From Undaria pinnatifida (taxonomy: Eukaryota; Sar; Phaeophyceae; Laminariales; Alariaceae): DNA of 64,000 bases. The translations under genes and the position numbers were made by a program. Positions 30,830-43,600 of the stretch are shown here, piece after piece. The stretch is taken from positions 7,316,381-7,380,380 of the forward strand of contig JABAKD010000011.1 of assembly GCA_012845835.1 (NCBI GenBank). The letters run 5' to 3'. Numbering within the stretch: position 1 is the first letter of the stretch; each line of letters starts with the position of its first letter. The notes beneath the pieces are model-generated. The model was not told the DNA's origin and did not search any database. It saw only the letters and a program-made list of their open reading frames with translations.

Positions 30830-31430
30830 CTACCTACGAAGGAAGATGTGCGTAGGGTAGATCTGTCAACCTTGACTAGGACTACACCTGCGCACCAAGG
30901 GCAGATCTACCTACACAAGGTAGATCTAATCAGGGTAGGTGTGCCTACCTAAGGTTGACATACGAACATAGGGTAGATTATGCCTACCCAGGGTAGATAC
31001 AGGGCATGACAGATCTACTTACCTAGCGTAAACGTCCCTGCGTATCGCAGACCTTCCTGCGTAGGGTAGGTCTGTCTACCTAGACTATTGTAGGACTAGA
31101 TATATGTAGGGCAGAGATATTAACGTCGGGTAGAGATACTAACGTAGGGCAGACGTACCTACCCAGGTAGATCTAGGGCAGATCTATCCACCCAGGGTAG
31201 ATTTAGGGTCGATCCACCTACCCAGGGTAGATTGCTTACCTATGATATCTTAAGACCTACCTACGTAGAGTAGATCTGTGTACCTAGACTAGGACTAGAT
31301 CAGCCTACCTAGGGTAGACATACTACTCCTAGGGCAGATCTACCTACCCAATGCAGATCTAGGGCAGATCTACTTACTTCGAGCAGATCTACCTATATAC
31401 GTAGGGTAGACCTGTCAACCTACAGGCGTC
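30830..31430. repeat. Array of GGTAGATCTACC-like palindromic words
   Basis: Words such as AGGGTAGATCTGTCTACC, GGGCAGATCTACCTACCCA and GGGTAGATCTAGGGCAGATC recur every 20-60 bp for 600 bp. The core GTAGATCTAC is a palindrome, so each strand looks alike. No coding frame is seen. Confidence 0.85.
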
Positions 31431-32739
31431 ACCACGCGCCGTGTGGGAGGGATATAAAAAAAATGGTTCCGAGGGTTTCCTCATCTCCGCATAAGAAGTG
31501 GGCCCGGCTAACGCTCCCCCTTTGGTCATGGGCAAAGGTCCTACCACCACCTTCAAAACCACTCGGTCTTGCCGTCACCAACAACACCCGCCACAGCCAC
31601 GATCATCACCACCAACCGAAATGCCACCACCCCACCCACCCCATTCCACTCCACCACCCCACCACCCTTCACAAAAAACACAAAAAAAAACACACGAAAG
31701 AAAAAAACCACAAAATAAAAAAAACAAAGTAAAAACACAGGAAAAAGGAACTAGGAAAAAGGACGAGAGAACAAGGACAAGGACAAGGACAAACTTATAA
31801 GGTGCGAGTCTGTTTTTGCAGACGCGGGAGGGAAAACGAACCGTTTATTCACCCCCCCCCGGGCTACTCGGGCAAAAACGCTTCCAAATCGTACAAATAC
31901 GTAGAACTAATCTATGGTACCTTCCTGCCTGCCTGCTTGCCTGCAGCCGACCGCGACCGCTTCGAAAGAGGCGGAGGAGTGGGGGGGGGGGGGGGGGGAG
32001 GGAGGAGAAGGGAACGCGAAAAGTATTTTACATTTTTCATGACGAACCATTCAAAAATAAAAAACCGAAAATATTTTTTTTCACCGGGGACCGATCAAAA
32101 AATAAAAACCGACCGAGCTATTTTTAGATCAGCCGTCAAACCAACCAACCAACCAACACAACAGGCGAATCCTGCCCATGCCGGCAGGAAGATTCAACCC
32201 AAGCCGCTCCAAGCTTTTCAACAAAGCTGTATTAGACCAGCCTATCATACCAACTAACTTAGATCAGCAAACCAACCAACCTAACCAAGATCAGCCAACC
32301 AACTATATGGTCGAACCACCCCCCTGTTATCGAGGGGGAATCCGACCCAAGCCATTCCAAGCGCTTCAAACGAGCTATTGTTACATCAGCCAACGGCCAA
32401 CCAACCAACCTACCAATACTTCCACCGACATTTCTATCAACCAATCAACCAATCAACCAATCAATGCATCCATCGATCCACCAATTAGCTATTATTTCGC
32501 TTGCATATTTTTAGTTCGGAGATTATTTTCCCGAGCGCACTAAGAAGTAATTCTCCAATTACAGTGCCGGAGTTGAATAAAATTCAGCCCATTATGGTCA
32601 AGGGAGCAGAAAAATTTGCCCCCCCCTTGAACACCGCCACCCCACAACGAACACCATGTTAAATAGATGACTGCCCGTGATAATCGGCCGGGTCAAGCTT
32701 AACAGAGACCGCGACGAAAATAGGGATGTTCTAGAGCTC

Positions 32740-33300
32740 AGAAAAAAAAGAAGCACCTCACGAAAAGAAAACCTCCTCGTGAAGAGGAAGAACTTTTTGA
32801 CTAAAACGATAAACCTTCCAATAAAAAGAACAGATCTTTTCACGAGGACCTTCTCGAGAAAAGACGGACCATCCAATGAAAACAAGGATCATCTCATGAA
32901 AAGGAACATCTCGCGACGAAAAGGAACTTTACATGAAAAGATTGAACTTTTGACGAGAAAAAAATAACCTTCTCACAAAAAAGAAGGAACTCCTCGTGAA
33001 AGCAGCAACCGTTTCATAAACGAAAGGGCCAAAGATGCACCGCCCTCGTGCAAGAGGGACCTTCTCACGAATAAAAGAACGATATTCTCACGAAAATAGT
33101 AAAGCTTCATCTCACGAAAAAAAGGGACCTTCTCACGAAAAAAGGCCCCATCATGACAACGACGGCTCTCTCTTCTAAACAAAAGCAATGCCTCACTAAA
33201 AAAAGGGACCTTCTCATGAACTAAAAGAAGGGACCTTCTCATGAACAGAGGGATTTTCTACCGAAGCCAAGAACCTCTGAAGAGAACATTCTCATAAAAC
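32740..33300 (+). repeat. Short tandem repeats of CCTTCTCACGAAAAAAGGGA
   Basis: Units of roughly 20-40 bp containing TTCTCACGAAAA or TTCTCATGAA plus GGAC recur with many substitutions. They contain the palindromic half-words CTCGTGAAGAGG and TCTCGAGA. No coding function is seen. Confidence 0.8.
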
Positions 33301-33599
33301 AACCCACCTTTTCGTATGTACGACTCACAATCACGAACCACCACCGACCGAAAACACATGCAGCCCGGCCAAAATTATACGTCGGCTCCCGCCTTTACCT
33401 GCACTTTCTCCCTTCGGGAAACGCACAATCTAGAGGGTAGAGGACGCCGCTACTGATACTGCTGCTGCCTCTGCACCGTCGGCATCGTCTCCGTGCCCCC
33501 ATCTCCACCTTCGGCACCGCCTCTTCTTCTCCTCGTACTGTTTCCCCCCTCCTCAGAGGTCACTCCTTCCGACGCAACGGTAAAAGAAAAAAACAAAAA

Positions 33600-34480
33600 C
33601 AAAGTGTTATCTGCGCAGATTGCGCGAGATGTCCAAACACGAGACTTGTTACCCGCCACAAGCAAAAGCATCTCTCTCGCTATTTTCCTCGCCGCCTCCG
33701 CAAAGCAAAAACGAAACAAAAACACAATCTGCGCCAGATTTCGTCCAAACACGGAACAGGTTACACGAAAAACAAAGCGTATGTCTTTGTCGCCGTTTGC
33801 CTCCCCGCCTTCACAGAGCAAAAACAAAACAGAAAATAACCTACGCGAAATCAGCGCAACATTTTTTCGAACGCTAGAACGGTTACACGAAAAACTGAGC
33901 ACCCCTCTGTCCTCCCCCTCGGCAAGCAGTGGCACGCCAAACGCCACGGGCCACAGGAATCACGCCACGCAAGAACGACTACACGCGAAGCAAAGCACAC
34001 CCCTCTCTCTCGCTCTTTTTCCGATTCCGGAAATTGAAAACCAAACGAACAAAAACCCTGCGCGAGATTTGCGCAAGAGATTGTTCGACCGCGAGAACTG
34101 TTACTCGGGAACCAAGCCAAATGTTCTTTTTCTCTTCTTGTCTCCAAGCCTCCTCAGGCAGTGCAACACGGTACACCACAGGCCACACACCACGCGAAAA
34201 CGGCTACACGCGAAGCAGAGCATATATATCCCTCGCTCTTTCCCTCAGCAAGCAGTAGCAGGCCACACAACACCCGAGAACACCATTTGCGCGAGACAAA
34301 CCAACTCTCTCTCTCTCTCGATCCTTCTCGGCCTCGGCAAGCAGTGGCGCGCCACACGCCAGGCGCCATATAGGCCACACACCACGCGAGAAAAGGTTAC
34401 ACGCGAAGAAAATAATCTCTCTCCCTCTCTCTCGCTTCGCCTCCACAAACAGTGAAACGCCACGCGCGACACGTCACACG
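33600..34480 (+). repeat. Degenerate ~90-150 bp tandem repeats
   Basis: CGAGAACGGTTACACGAA, AGCAAAGCATACCCCTCTCT CTCGCT, then GGCAAGCAGTGGCACGCCAC and ACGCCACGGGCCACA recur about seven times. A plus-strand frame of 320 codons (33493-34455) and several minus-strand frames run through the array and show only the repeat. Confidence 0.88.
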
Positions 34481-34484
34481 TCAC

Positions 34485-34605
34485 ACGTCATATGCCACAG
34501 GCTGCACGCCGCAGGTCACAGGCTACATGCCGCAGGCCACAGGCTACACGCCGCAGGCCACAGGCTAAACGCCGCAGGCCACAGGCTACACGCCGCAGGC
34601 CTAAA
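34485..34605 (+). repeat. 24 bp minisatellite
   Basis: Near-perfect units of CACAGGCTACACGCCGCAGG plus CC are repeated about five times. Confidence 0.93.
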
Positions 34606-34669
34606 ACACGAAGCTGGCGGCGACATCAAGAGCGACAAGGACAGACATCGAGAGCGCCCACTTTATCAG

Positions 34670-35060
34670 ACAAACCTTACGACGGCCATTCTTCGCCATC
34701 CCCACCGTACCGCAAAATACGACCCTCGATACTACAGGCCATGCATCAACAACCCCCATCTATATACTCGTTATTGGACGAGCCTTCACAGCAATCATCC
34801 CCACCCCCCCCAACGCCGCAGAGATGACGCTCTCCACTTCAAGTCATCAATCGCCCGCCATCCCCATAGCACCGCAAAATATGGTGCTCGTTACCCACGG
34901 ACCATCCATTGACTCCCATCCGCACAATGCCGCGAAAACATGGCGCTCGTTAAATATGGAAATCCATCAATCCCCGTCCCCACAACGACCCTCGCCACCA
35001 AAGGCAACCAATTGACCTCCATATTCTGACAATACCGTGAAGAAACGACGCTCAATACTG
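34670..35060 (+). repeat. ~80 bp degenerate tandem repeats
   Basis: CCGCAAAATA-G-CGCTCG and CCATCAATC-CCC words recur four to five times (CACCGCAAAATATGGTGCTC, CCGCGAAAACATGGCGCTCG, TACCGTGAAGAAACGACGCT). Confidence 0.7.
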
Positions 35061-35204
35061 TATAGGCCATCTTTCTTGACCACGTTTCTAGTCTTCCTCT
35101 CTCTCCCCCCCTCTAGGTGCCATCGACGATGCCTTCCCTCCTTTGCTACACACTCGCTCCTATGGCGGACATGCCTGCCGAGCCAAGATGCTAACAACAG
35201 GAGA

Positions 35205-35500
35205 CCGCGGTTTGACGTTCTGACTGACCGCACCACCACACTTAACCTAGTATAATAAGGTCAAAAGAGACCTCGACGCGTCCCAACCAAGCAAAAATCT
35301 ACATATAAGACCGCGGTTTGACACTTTGACTGACCGCCCTACTACACTTAATACTAGTATAGTAAGTACGCAAGCGTCCTTGACGCGTCCCAACCAAGCA
35401 AGCATGCTATGAGACCGCGGTTTGACCTCTTGACTGAGCGCCCTACTACACTAAAAATAGTATAACAAGGGCAAGAGAGGTCTTGACGCGCCCCAAAATA
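35205..35500 (+). repeat. Three ~110 bp tandem units
   Basis: GAGACCGCGGTTTGACGTTC TGACTGACCGC, CACACTTAA-CTAGTATA and CTCGACGCGTCCCAACCAAG recur at about 35200, 35310 and 35410 with few differences. Confidence 0.92.
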
Positions 35501-37148
35501 TCGGTCTCCTATAAAAACAAAGTTTGTAGCCGAGAGGAAGGTACAACAAAACATAGGGCACATTTTATGTTCCGGCTTTTATCTACGGAGGGGTGCTAAA
35601 CACGATTCGCCGCTGCTGGTATCGAACCGCTCCCATGTTGTCCTCTCGAGTAAAACTCCTGCGTGTCAGCATGTTTGTGGGCGAGGGGGGGGGAGGGGGG
35701 GGGGTGCGTCACCATGAAGTTCATGTAAGTTAGCTTGGCCACAAAAGTTGCGGACAACCAGGTGCCAGGTATACAATAGAATACGCTAGTAAATACCAGG
35801 TAACGAATACCGAAGGTGTCAAGTGACCGTTAATAATGCTACCATGTTACTACCACAAGTTTTGGAAACACGTTGCAAACGCACGGTATCGCTTAAAAAA
35901 TAATATATATCATCTCGCTTTTCCGGAATAAATGACTTAGTCGTGCAGTCATCCTTTACAACAATTATGCACGTTTGGAGAACAAAACCCGGTGTAATTC
36001 CAGGTAACATATGAAATCAAGTTTATCCCGCACTTTTGGCCAACAACTCACGGTAGCACTTACCATAAACAGTTACAAACCAGCCATTTATATGAACAAT
36101 GGGTTGTTGTTTGATGCTTCCTCGGCAGCGTATGGAGGGGGGGGGGAGGGGGGGGTGACTCTTGTGGCTGGACGGGGTAGCGCCAGGAGAGCATGGAGAT
36201 TCAGTGTTCGTAGTTTTGGTTGTTGGATACATTGTTTACGCGTTTATTTTTCGCTGTCAGGATTTTCTGTTCTTTCAACACCTTTCTTCGTTGTTGATAC
36301 TAACGTTGCACAAGGTCGGATGTCAAACGAAATACTAACACGAAAGTAGACCACACTTTCCAGAAAAAAAAATCTGGTACACACAATTTCAAGTAAGACA
36401 ATCCCGCACAAGTTGTTTTGAACAAAATACGGCATATCCAGTAGGATAAGCCGATCACCGCACTTTTACGCAACAAAGCTAAGGCGCCATTTCGACTCGG
36501 GTCGTTCTTTTCAATATACCCCAGAAATCGTCATGCTCGTATCACACCACCGTCGCGCCGTCGTACTATCTTTTCACCTACAATACTTGCCCGGGTAGAA
36601 ATACGTCACTCGGCATTTTTCACGTACCTTCATACCAACAACCTCCAACAGCACACTTTGAGAATAACCTATCATTCTCAGCTTTCAAACAGTTTAACCC
36701 GTTTGAGACTTCAGAGAAAAACATTGGCGACAAAAAACGACGATTACGGCACCGGCCACTGCTGGTTAGCGATGATGCTATTGGTGTAGGAACGGCCATA
36801 TTGCAAATACCCCAACTGGACGGGTGCGGCATGATCCTACTCGTACTTCTGCGCGTTCGCGTCACTGGTCGACGCTTGAAGACATCGCGATGATGCTGTT
36901 TTGGTCGCTATACACGGGCCGCAGAAGGGTTATTGTTGAAAGCATTATTCCATCACAGGAAAATCTACCTCCCGTTTCGATTAGCTCATGGTGTACTTAA
37001 ACCTCGGTTGAGTAGTACCGTCAACCAGAAACATTTCAGCCAAACAGCGGTAACGTCACCCTTTTCGTAGCTCGCGTCAAAAGGGGGTACTCTTGACCCG
37101 TCCCCAACCCCTAAAATGATCCTAGTCTAACTCCAAGTGTTTTTCCGC

Positions 37149-37427
37149 ATGTCGGGACTGACTGATTCTTACTACGATAGCCCCCCCGCAAACCATCGAT
37201 TTTCTTTAACGAACGTTTCATGGGCTGGTCGACACGAGGAATGGTGCTATGAAGAAAATATCTTCATGTATATCCTTGGTTGCGAAGAAGTATCGGACGA
37301 TGACATCGAGGTGCCAGAAGGCACCGTTTTTCAGGAGATGCGGCCGGGAGTTGGTTTCAAAACCGGCGATTTCGTTGAACAAAAGTTGGGGCGGGGCTAC
37401 CGTAGAACGACTCGACTAAGCTGCTAA
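37149..37427 (+). CDS. Unrecognised 92-codon ORF (doubtful)
   Basis: An ATG-started frame begins MSGLTDSYYDSP and contains an acidic run (CEEVSDDDIEVPEGTVFQEM) and a basic C-terminus. Its composition is more protein-like than the repeat-derived frames nearby, and it is not repetitive. It overlaps, on the opposite strand, the intron or 3' region just after G-alpha exon 37446-37622. No family is recognised. It could be chance. Confidence 0.15.
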   Translation: MSGLTDSYYDSPPANHRFSLTNVSWAGRHEEWCYEENIFMYILGCEEVSDDDIEVPEGTVFQEMRPGVGFKTGDFVEQKLGRGYRRTTRLSC

Positions 37428-37445
37428 AAGGGTCCATAAGCTTAC

Positions 37446-37622
37446 CTTAATTCTGTCCTTGACGTCCGTAAACGCCGACTTCATCTCCAGCCTTACGCGG
37501 GAGGCGATGACGTGGATGTGGAGGTGCTTCCGTGGGTTGTGCCTGTGCACCACCTCCTGAAATCGTCTTTCTATCTCCTCGATCGCGAGGTGCACGTCAG
37601 AAGCGTCGCCACCACTGCTCGG
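37446..37622 (-). CDS. G-alpha exon (G5 region and penultimate helix)
   Basis: It encodes 59 residues in phase 0: [40 protein letters not shown], then [19 protein letters not shown]. The [14 protein letters not shown] and AFTDVKDRI segments align with YI-x-x-KF, T-CA and VF-x-x-V-x-D-x-I of the family. The acceptor is GTGAACAG and the donor GTAAGC. Confidence 0.9.
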
Positions 37623-40600
37623 CTGTTCACGCGGTCACGGTCACGGTCAAGGACACGGGCGCGGCCGCGAGGCACGGTCACCGGGTGCGGACATAGACCC
37701 GGGCACGGGATGCGGACAAGGACACGGTCACCGACAAGCACACAGACACGGTCACGGACAAACACACGAGAGAGGTAAGGTTTATATCAAGGCTCCCATG
37801 GGGGAATAGCACGAAGGGCGCATGCAAATTATCACAGCAACAAAGAGCAAAAGGGATGGGCGCCTCTATCGACACGAAACGTCGCTAGCAGAAACATGTT
37901 TGTTGTCTCTAACGTATTCTTCTGCCCCGCTACACAGACATCTCGTGCTCAAAGTATACACTCAACAGCCTCCTTACAACCAGCACGATATTACAAAGCA
38001 CCTTTCGTCTACCATGGTGTCTCAAAACCAAAATCACCAAAAACATGTTATCATACACATCGATTCAACAGTGAAAAGTTGTTGCAACCGGCGTCCTTTT
38101 TCACCGTTCAACCTACCAATTCAATCCTATGCATCTCCTAATTTGATTTGTATGCAGTAGTGCAAAGTTGTTGCAACCGCTGTCGTCCTCTTTCACCAAT
38201 CGGCCTATCAACGCATCCAATGCGTCTTCTCACTGTCTTGCTTAAGGTTAAAATATTATTTTTTCTCCAAAAAACTAATTGAATACCCTTTTTTGTCTAG
38301 AGATATAAAGCATGTGGCGCACAGTGACAAGTAATTTCAACCGGTGTCCTCTTTCACTAGCAACTATTGCCGTCCTCTTTCACCAATCGGCCTATCAACT
38401 CAATCCCATGAGTTTTTTCACGTAAAGCGTGTAACGCACAGTGACAAGTCATTGCAACCGTTGTCCTCTGTTACTACTCAACCTATCAACTCGATCCAAC
38501 CATATCAACCATATCTTCCGAAATTGAAGCGGTGAAAACGTCCAATGCATTCGGTGTCCTCTTTCACTGTTCAGCCTATCAACTCGATCCAACCCATCTT
38601 CTCCTATTTCAAAGCGTGTTAAGTGACAATGTCGTTGCATCTGGACAAGCGTCCTATTTCAGTTCAGCCTATCAACTCAATCCAATCCATCTTCTACTAA
38701 TATAAAACGTATACATTGAAAAAGTCGTAGCATCCGATGTCCCGTTCCACTGTTCAGCCTATCAGCTCAATCCAATCCATTCTCTCCTGACTCCAAGCGT
38801 ATGCAGTGCTGTCGTTTCAACGGATGTCTTCTTTCGCTATTCAGCTTATCAGCTGGAAACAATCCATCTTCTCCTGACCTTCGGCGTATACGGTGAAATG
38901 CCGTTGCAACCGATGTCCTACTTCACGGTTCAGCCTATCATCTAATCTGGACACAATCCATTTTCCCCCAACTTGAAGCGTACCAGGTATACCGTCAAAT
39001 GGCCTTGCAACTAGCGTCCTCTTTCACTATTCAGCCCATCAATTCAATCTGTATTGTCCAAAAAGAAGGCGTATATCGTGAAATGTCGTTGCAACCGGCG
39101 TCTTCTTCCGCTGTTCAGCCTATCAACTCAATACAAAGCATCTTCTAAAAAAAACGAAATACATTAAAATGTCGTCGCAACCGGTGCTTTCTTCCACCAT
39201 CTGTTCAGCCCATAAACTCAATCCAATCCATTTTTTCCTCACTTAAACCTTATCAACTCCTTTACTGCTCAGCATATCAGCGTAGAAGATGGATGGATCG
39301 AGTTGATAGACTGAACAGTAGAAGAGGACACCGGTAGCAACGACATTTCACTGCGTACGCTCTGCGTGAGGAAAAATGTTTGGTTTGAGTTAACGGGCTG
39401 AGCAGTGAAAGAGGACATCCGTTGCAACGACATGTTCAATATAGAGCCGATGAGCATGCTAACCTGTTACTGGTTTTGGGGGGGATTGGGTTTGAGACGC
39501 TGCACTAATCATCAAGAGCATGATTGCTATTGTTACTATTCCGATCATCTCACCCTGTGACCGGCGAAGAAGCACGAGAAGGGTTTCCCCTCCCTCACAA
39601 TTTCCACTCCAACAGGTCCTTGTCCAGGAACATGAAGTTCATGACTCCAAGCAATCAAGCAACCAATTGTTATCATCAGGATTATAATGTTGATCATGAA
39701 TTTTCTCATCATGATTATTACGATTGTACCATTGTTAAGATCATCGGTATTGTTGCATTGTTTCGATCGCCTCACCCTGTAATCGGGGAAGCAGCGCGAA
39801 AGGGGTTTCCCCTCCCTTATCATCTGCTCGAACAGGTCCTTCTTGTTCAGGAACACGAAGATCGGAGTGTTCTGGAAAATGGGGTTCTGCACCACCTCGT
39901 CGAACAGCTGCAATCCCTCGTGCATTCTGATTGGCGAGAGGACGAGAAGAAAGACAAAGAGTTATGACAAGAACGGTCAAATGGTTGGCGGAAGGAAGAC
40001 CAAAAAGATAAAACAAACGTGCACCCAGTGTTTCAAGACAAAACAAAAGGGGTGGGAACGAACAGAAGCACAGACACCAAAACAAACTGAACAAAACAGC
40101 AAATACAAAGGAAAACACACACCGGGGGTTTCAAGACAAAGCAGGTGGAACCAATGAACAGGTGTTTCAAGAAGAAAAAAAAAGGAGGGAAAGTAAAAAA
40201 AGCAAACTAAAAGGAGGGGAAATAAATTAAACGCAAGAAAAAGAAACAAGAGGGAGAAGAAAAAACGAAAAAAAAAAAAAAAACAAAGCTTGTCTCGCCA
40301 AAGTGCGCTCTAAATTCCGGGCTATGTCGTATAATACGCGCACAATCCAAAAAAATAAAAATAAATAAAAAAAGGACTAAATCCCACCCCTCTGTCTTTT
40401 TGTTTTCATTCTGACCTGAGGGGGAGGGGTGACGTCGTTTGCTCTTTTGGTCGTGTACCCCTGAACAAGTAAATAAAAACGATAAACAACATCAGTGTAC
40501 TAGAAATAGTACGGCGCATGGTGCATACCCTAGCAAGGCGCAAGTAAAAAAAAAATAATTGTGGGACTTCAGAGGAAAAAAATGGCGGAAGCAAACGGCG

Positions 40601-43600
40601 ATTGCATCAATAGTGGCCACGCGGAGCAGCCCGGTCTGCTGAAGCGGGGGATGCGCCCGTCCACTACTACAGTCCGTGCAGCGTACGAAGGGACGTAAAT
40701 GTACGAAACGTACCGAGGACGATGATTTTTGCACTGCTACTACTGTTGCGCGCTCTTTTCCTACTAATAGACGGTCGATAAGACCACACGTTTCGCGTTT
40801 TAGATCGCTGTCCATGGGTTCCAAAAGAGTAATTAATAATCCTCTGTGCGATTAAAATAGTGGTCCAATAAAGGGTCAGGAAATACCAGGGTATGCGTTA
40901 ATCGGTCTTCCAGGACAGGCAGGGCCAAGACCATGGCACGTCCCCAAAAGACCGGATAGACAGGCCTCGCAAATTTTAGGTACGCCCGAAAATTTAAGGT
41001 ACGCCAGTAGTCTCCCGGGTTTCGAAAGTTTGGTGCATCCCTAACCAACTTGTCACGAGGCCAAAGCCACGCACTCTCCAAACTGTTAAAAGCAAGAAAG
41101 TTACAAGGTGATCGCCTTATCTTTTTTCATATCTGGCCAAGCCGCTCGCTCACCGGTTGACCGAGGTGTCCTCAAACAGAACCTGGTTGTACCCGCTGAG
41201 GGCGACGACAAAGATGATGGCCTTCACGTCGTCGAAACAGTGGATCCACTTGCGCCGCTCGCTCCTCTGCCCCCCAACATCCACAACGCTAAATTTGTGT
41301 TGCCCGTCGGTGATGCGAGTCACCATTCTGTACGTAACGGTCGGGCGCGGCGAGAGGGGTTGGGGGGGGGTGCACTCGATATTCATGCATGGCCGTAGTC
41401 GTATATGACGATAGACCCTCCAATCCCTACAAAGTCAGGACGGGGCATGTCAGGTTTCCGTTGGGGGTGAGTGTGTGCGTGTACTCGCGAATAGTTTTGG
41501 TTTGTTTTTTTTCGTTTCTAGTTTTTTGTTTTTGTCTTTCGTCTTTTGTCTTTTGTCCTTTGCTGTTGTTGTCTTTCGTTTTCCATGCAGTAGATCCAAT
41601 TGGCTGCTCGCTCCCCCTGCCCCCCGACATCCACCTCGCTAAACTTGTGTTGCCCGTCCGCCATCCGCATCACCATTCTGTAACGGCCGCGCACGCGGGG
41701 GGAAGGCGGGGGGGGGGAGAGAGCACCCGGGGGACATCAATTGCCTGCACCCGGGCGGTTGTTTTGGTGTTTTTGTGTTTTTTTTGCTTTCGTTTTTGTT
41801 TTTCATTTTTCGTGTTGACTATTATTTTGCTGTTCTTGATTTTTCAGCCATGTAAACAGGGGGCGGGCCGAGGAACAGAGCGATACCAGTACACAGGGGA
41901 CGCATACGGGGACATCGAAACAAGAAAACACATAAAAAAGAGGGCGAGACGATTACTACATTTCATTCTTAGGTTAGGAGACGGTATGTACTTCTACAGT
42001 ATTCAGTCAGGTTGATTTGCCAATGATTTGGGCCTTCTCATAGCTTGCGCCACCCCCGTTTCTATTACGACACGACCCCGAAGAGAAATCTAATTATTGT
42101 ACTGTATACTCGTAGGTACATGTATATATATATGTGCATCAGCTGGTGAACATATACATCGTCTCCCTCGAACACGAAAAGTAATTAATCCATCCATAAT
42201 AAAAGTATTTCACCCACATCACCACGTTCCTCCTTTGACCAAATCGGTTAATTTCCATCACTCCCCCCTAAAGAAAGATCAAAAGTTAGTTAATTAACTG
42301 ATTGCATCTCTGTACCCCCCCCCACATAGAAATTTGTATCCTTAATGAGGACACACCCAGTAATATGATCGTCTCCCTCTGACATCGAAAATAATTATCG
42401 TCTCCCTCCAACAGAGAAAAATGGTCTCCAAGTAACATCACAAACAGTTTAATAGGTCGCGGGATTTTTTTAACGGGTTGCGCTCTCAAAAATCCTCAGA
42501 GACAGATTTTGGGTGAGGCATACCGTACACGACAGAACATTACACACCCCGGTGATAACATTGTGTAGTTTTAAAAAAATATCACCGGGTTTTGTATTCT
42601 GTGGGGGGTTATGTGGGTGTGTTATCTTCTATCGTACCAGGTATAAGGTAGACCTACTCACCTGGTTAGGAGCCTCAGACAAACTTGATGCACCCCTACC
42701 CGTACGTAGCGTGCGTCTGTCGCGCGTCACATACCGTCGAATGGCGGAGATCAAAACTTCACTCAAAATCGCAAAATTGCAAAAGTTGACGCCGCGTTGG
42801 CGGCGGATGCAACGCTTTTTTAGAACATACTGACGTTTACAGCAGTATTATAGCAAAAATTGTCTTCTGATGTACCTGGTATACAATATCAGTAGCATAC
42901 TTTTGTCTCCCAAGTACCTGGTATGCATTTTTGTGCACTACCAGGTACGCTGTAAGGCCCTTACTCTAAAAGAGGACCCCAAGCGACGTGGCAGCGCTTC
43001 CCCGTTCCCCCCTGCCAAGGGCATCTTTCTTATGTGCAATGTGAGGCAAGGAGAGGGCAGAGAGCCTTCCTGCGTAGTACGGGTGACGGACGAGAGGTGC
43101 CAAAGATCGCGCGAGGCGATATCAAACATCGGCACATCGGTCTCGTTATGTAACGATTACGCCGGGGTGATCGGAATATCTACGACCGGATTGTGCCGTC
43201 AGCCGTCAGTTAAATATTCCGATCGTACAATGTGTGACGGTCGTTCTACGTGCCTTTCCCAGAACATTTCCTCTACAACGTAGCATGATATTATTTATAT
43301 GTGAACGTGTATCGAGCATCTCGTACATTTTATGTTGTTGCGAACAACGCCGGGACAAAATACTAACATTCTACATTCTACAGGTTTGATAAGTATTCTA
43401 AATGCATCAGCTGTGAGCTCGACAATTATAGGTTCGATACTCATCTTTGCACGCTGCGTGATGCACCGGCCGCTCGTTTTTACAGATGTGTTATCCTCTG
43501 TTCTGAATAGATATGACTCCTATGGATTTTGCCAGGGTGAGCATCAACAAAATGTTTTCAATCATAATGTTAGCAAACTATACTTCATCGCAACGTAGGA

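Noticed and set aside
31463..31732. 89-codon plus-strand ORF ending in His/Lys-rich sequence
   Set aside because: Its second half is C/A-rich low complexity; no family was recognised.
33493..34455. 320-codon plus-strand ORF
   Set aside because: It follows a degenerate tandem repeat; its residues repeat with the DNA unit, other frames are also open, and there is no domain.
35600..35690. Box B-like GGTTCGATACC on the minus strand suggesting a tRNA gene
   Set aside because: No acceptor stem, D-arm or anticodon arm could be paired around it.
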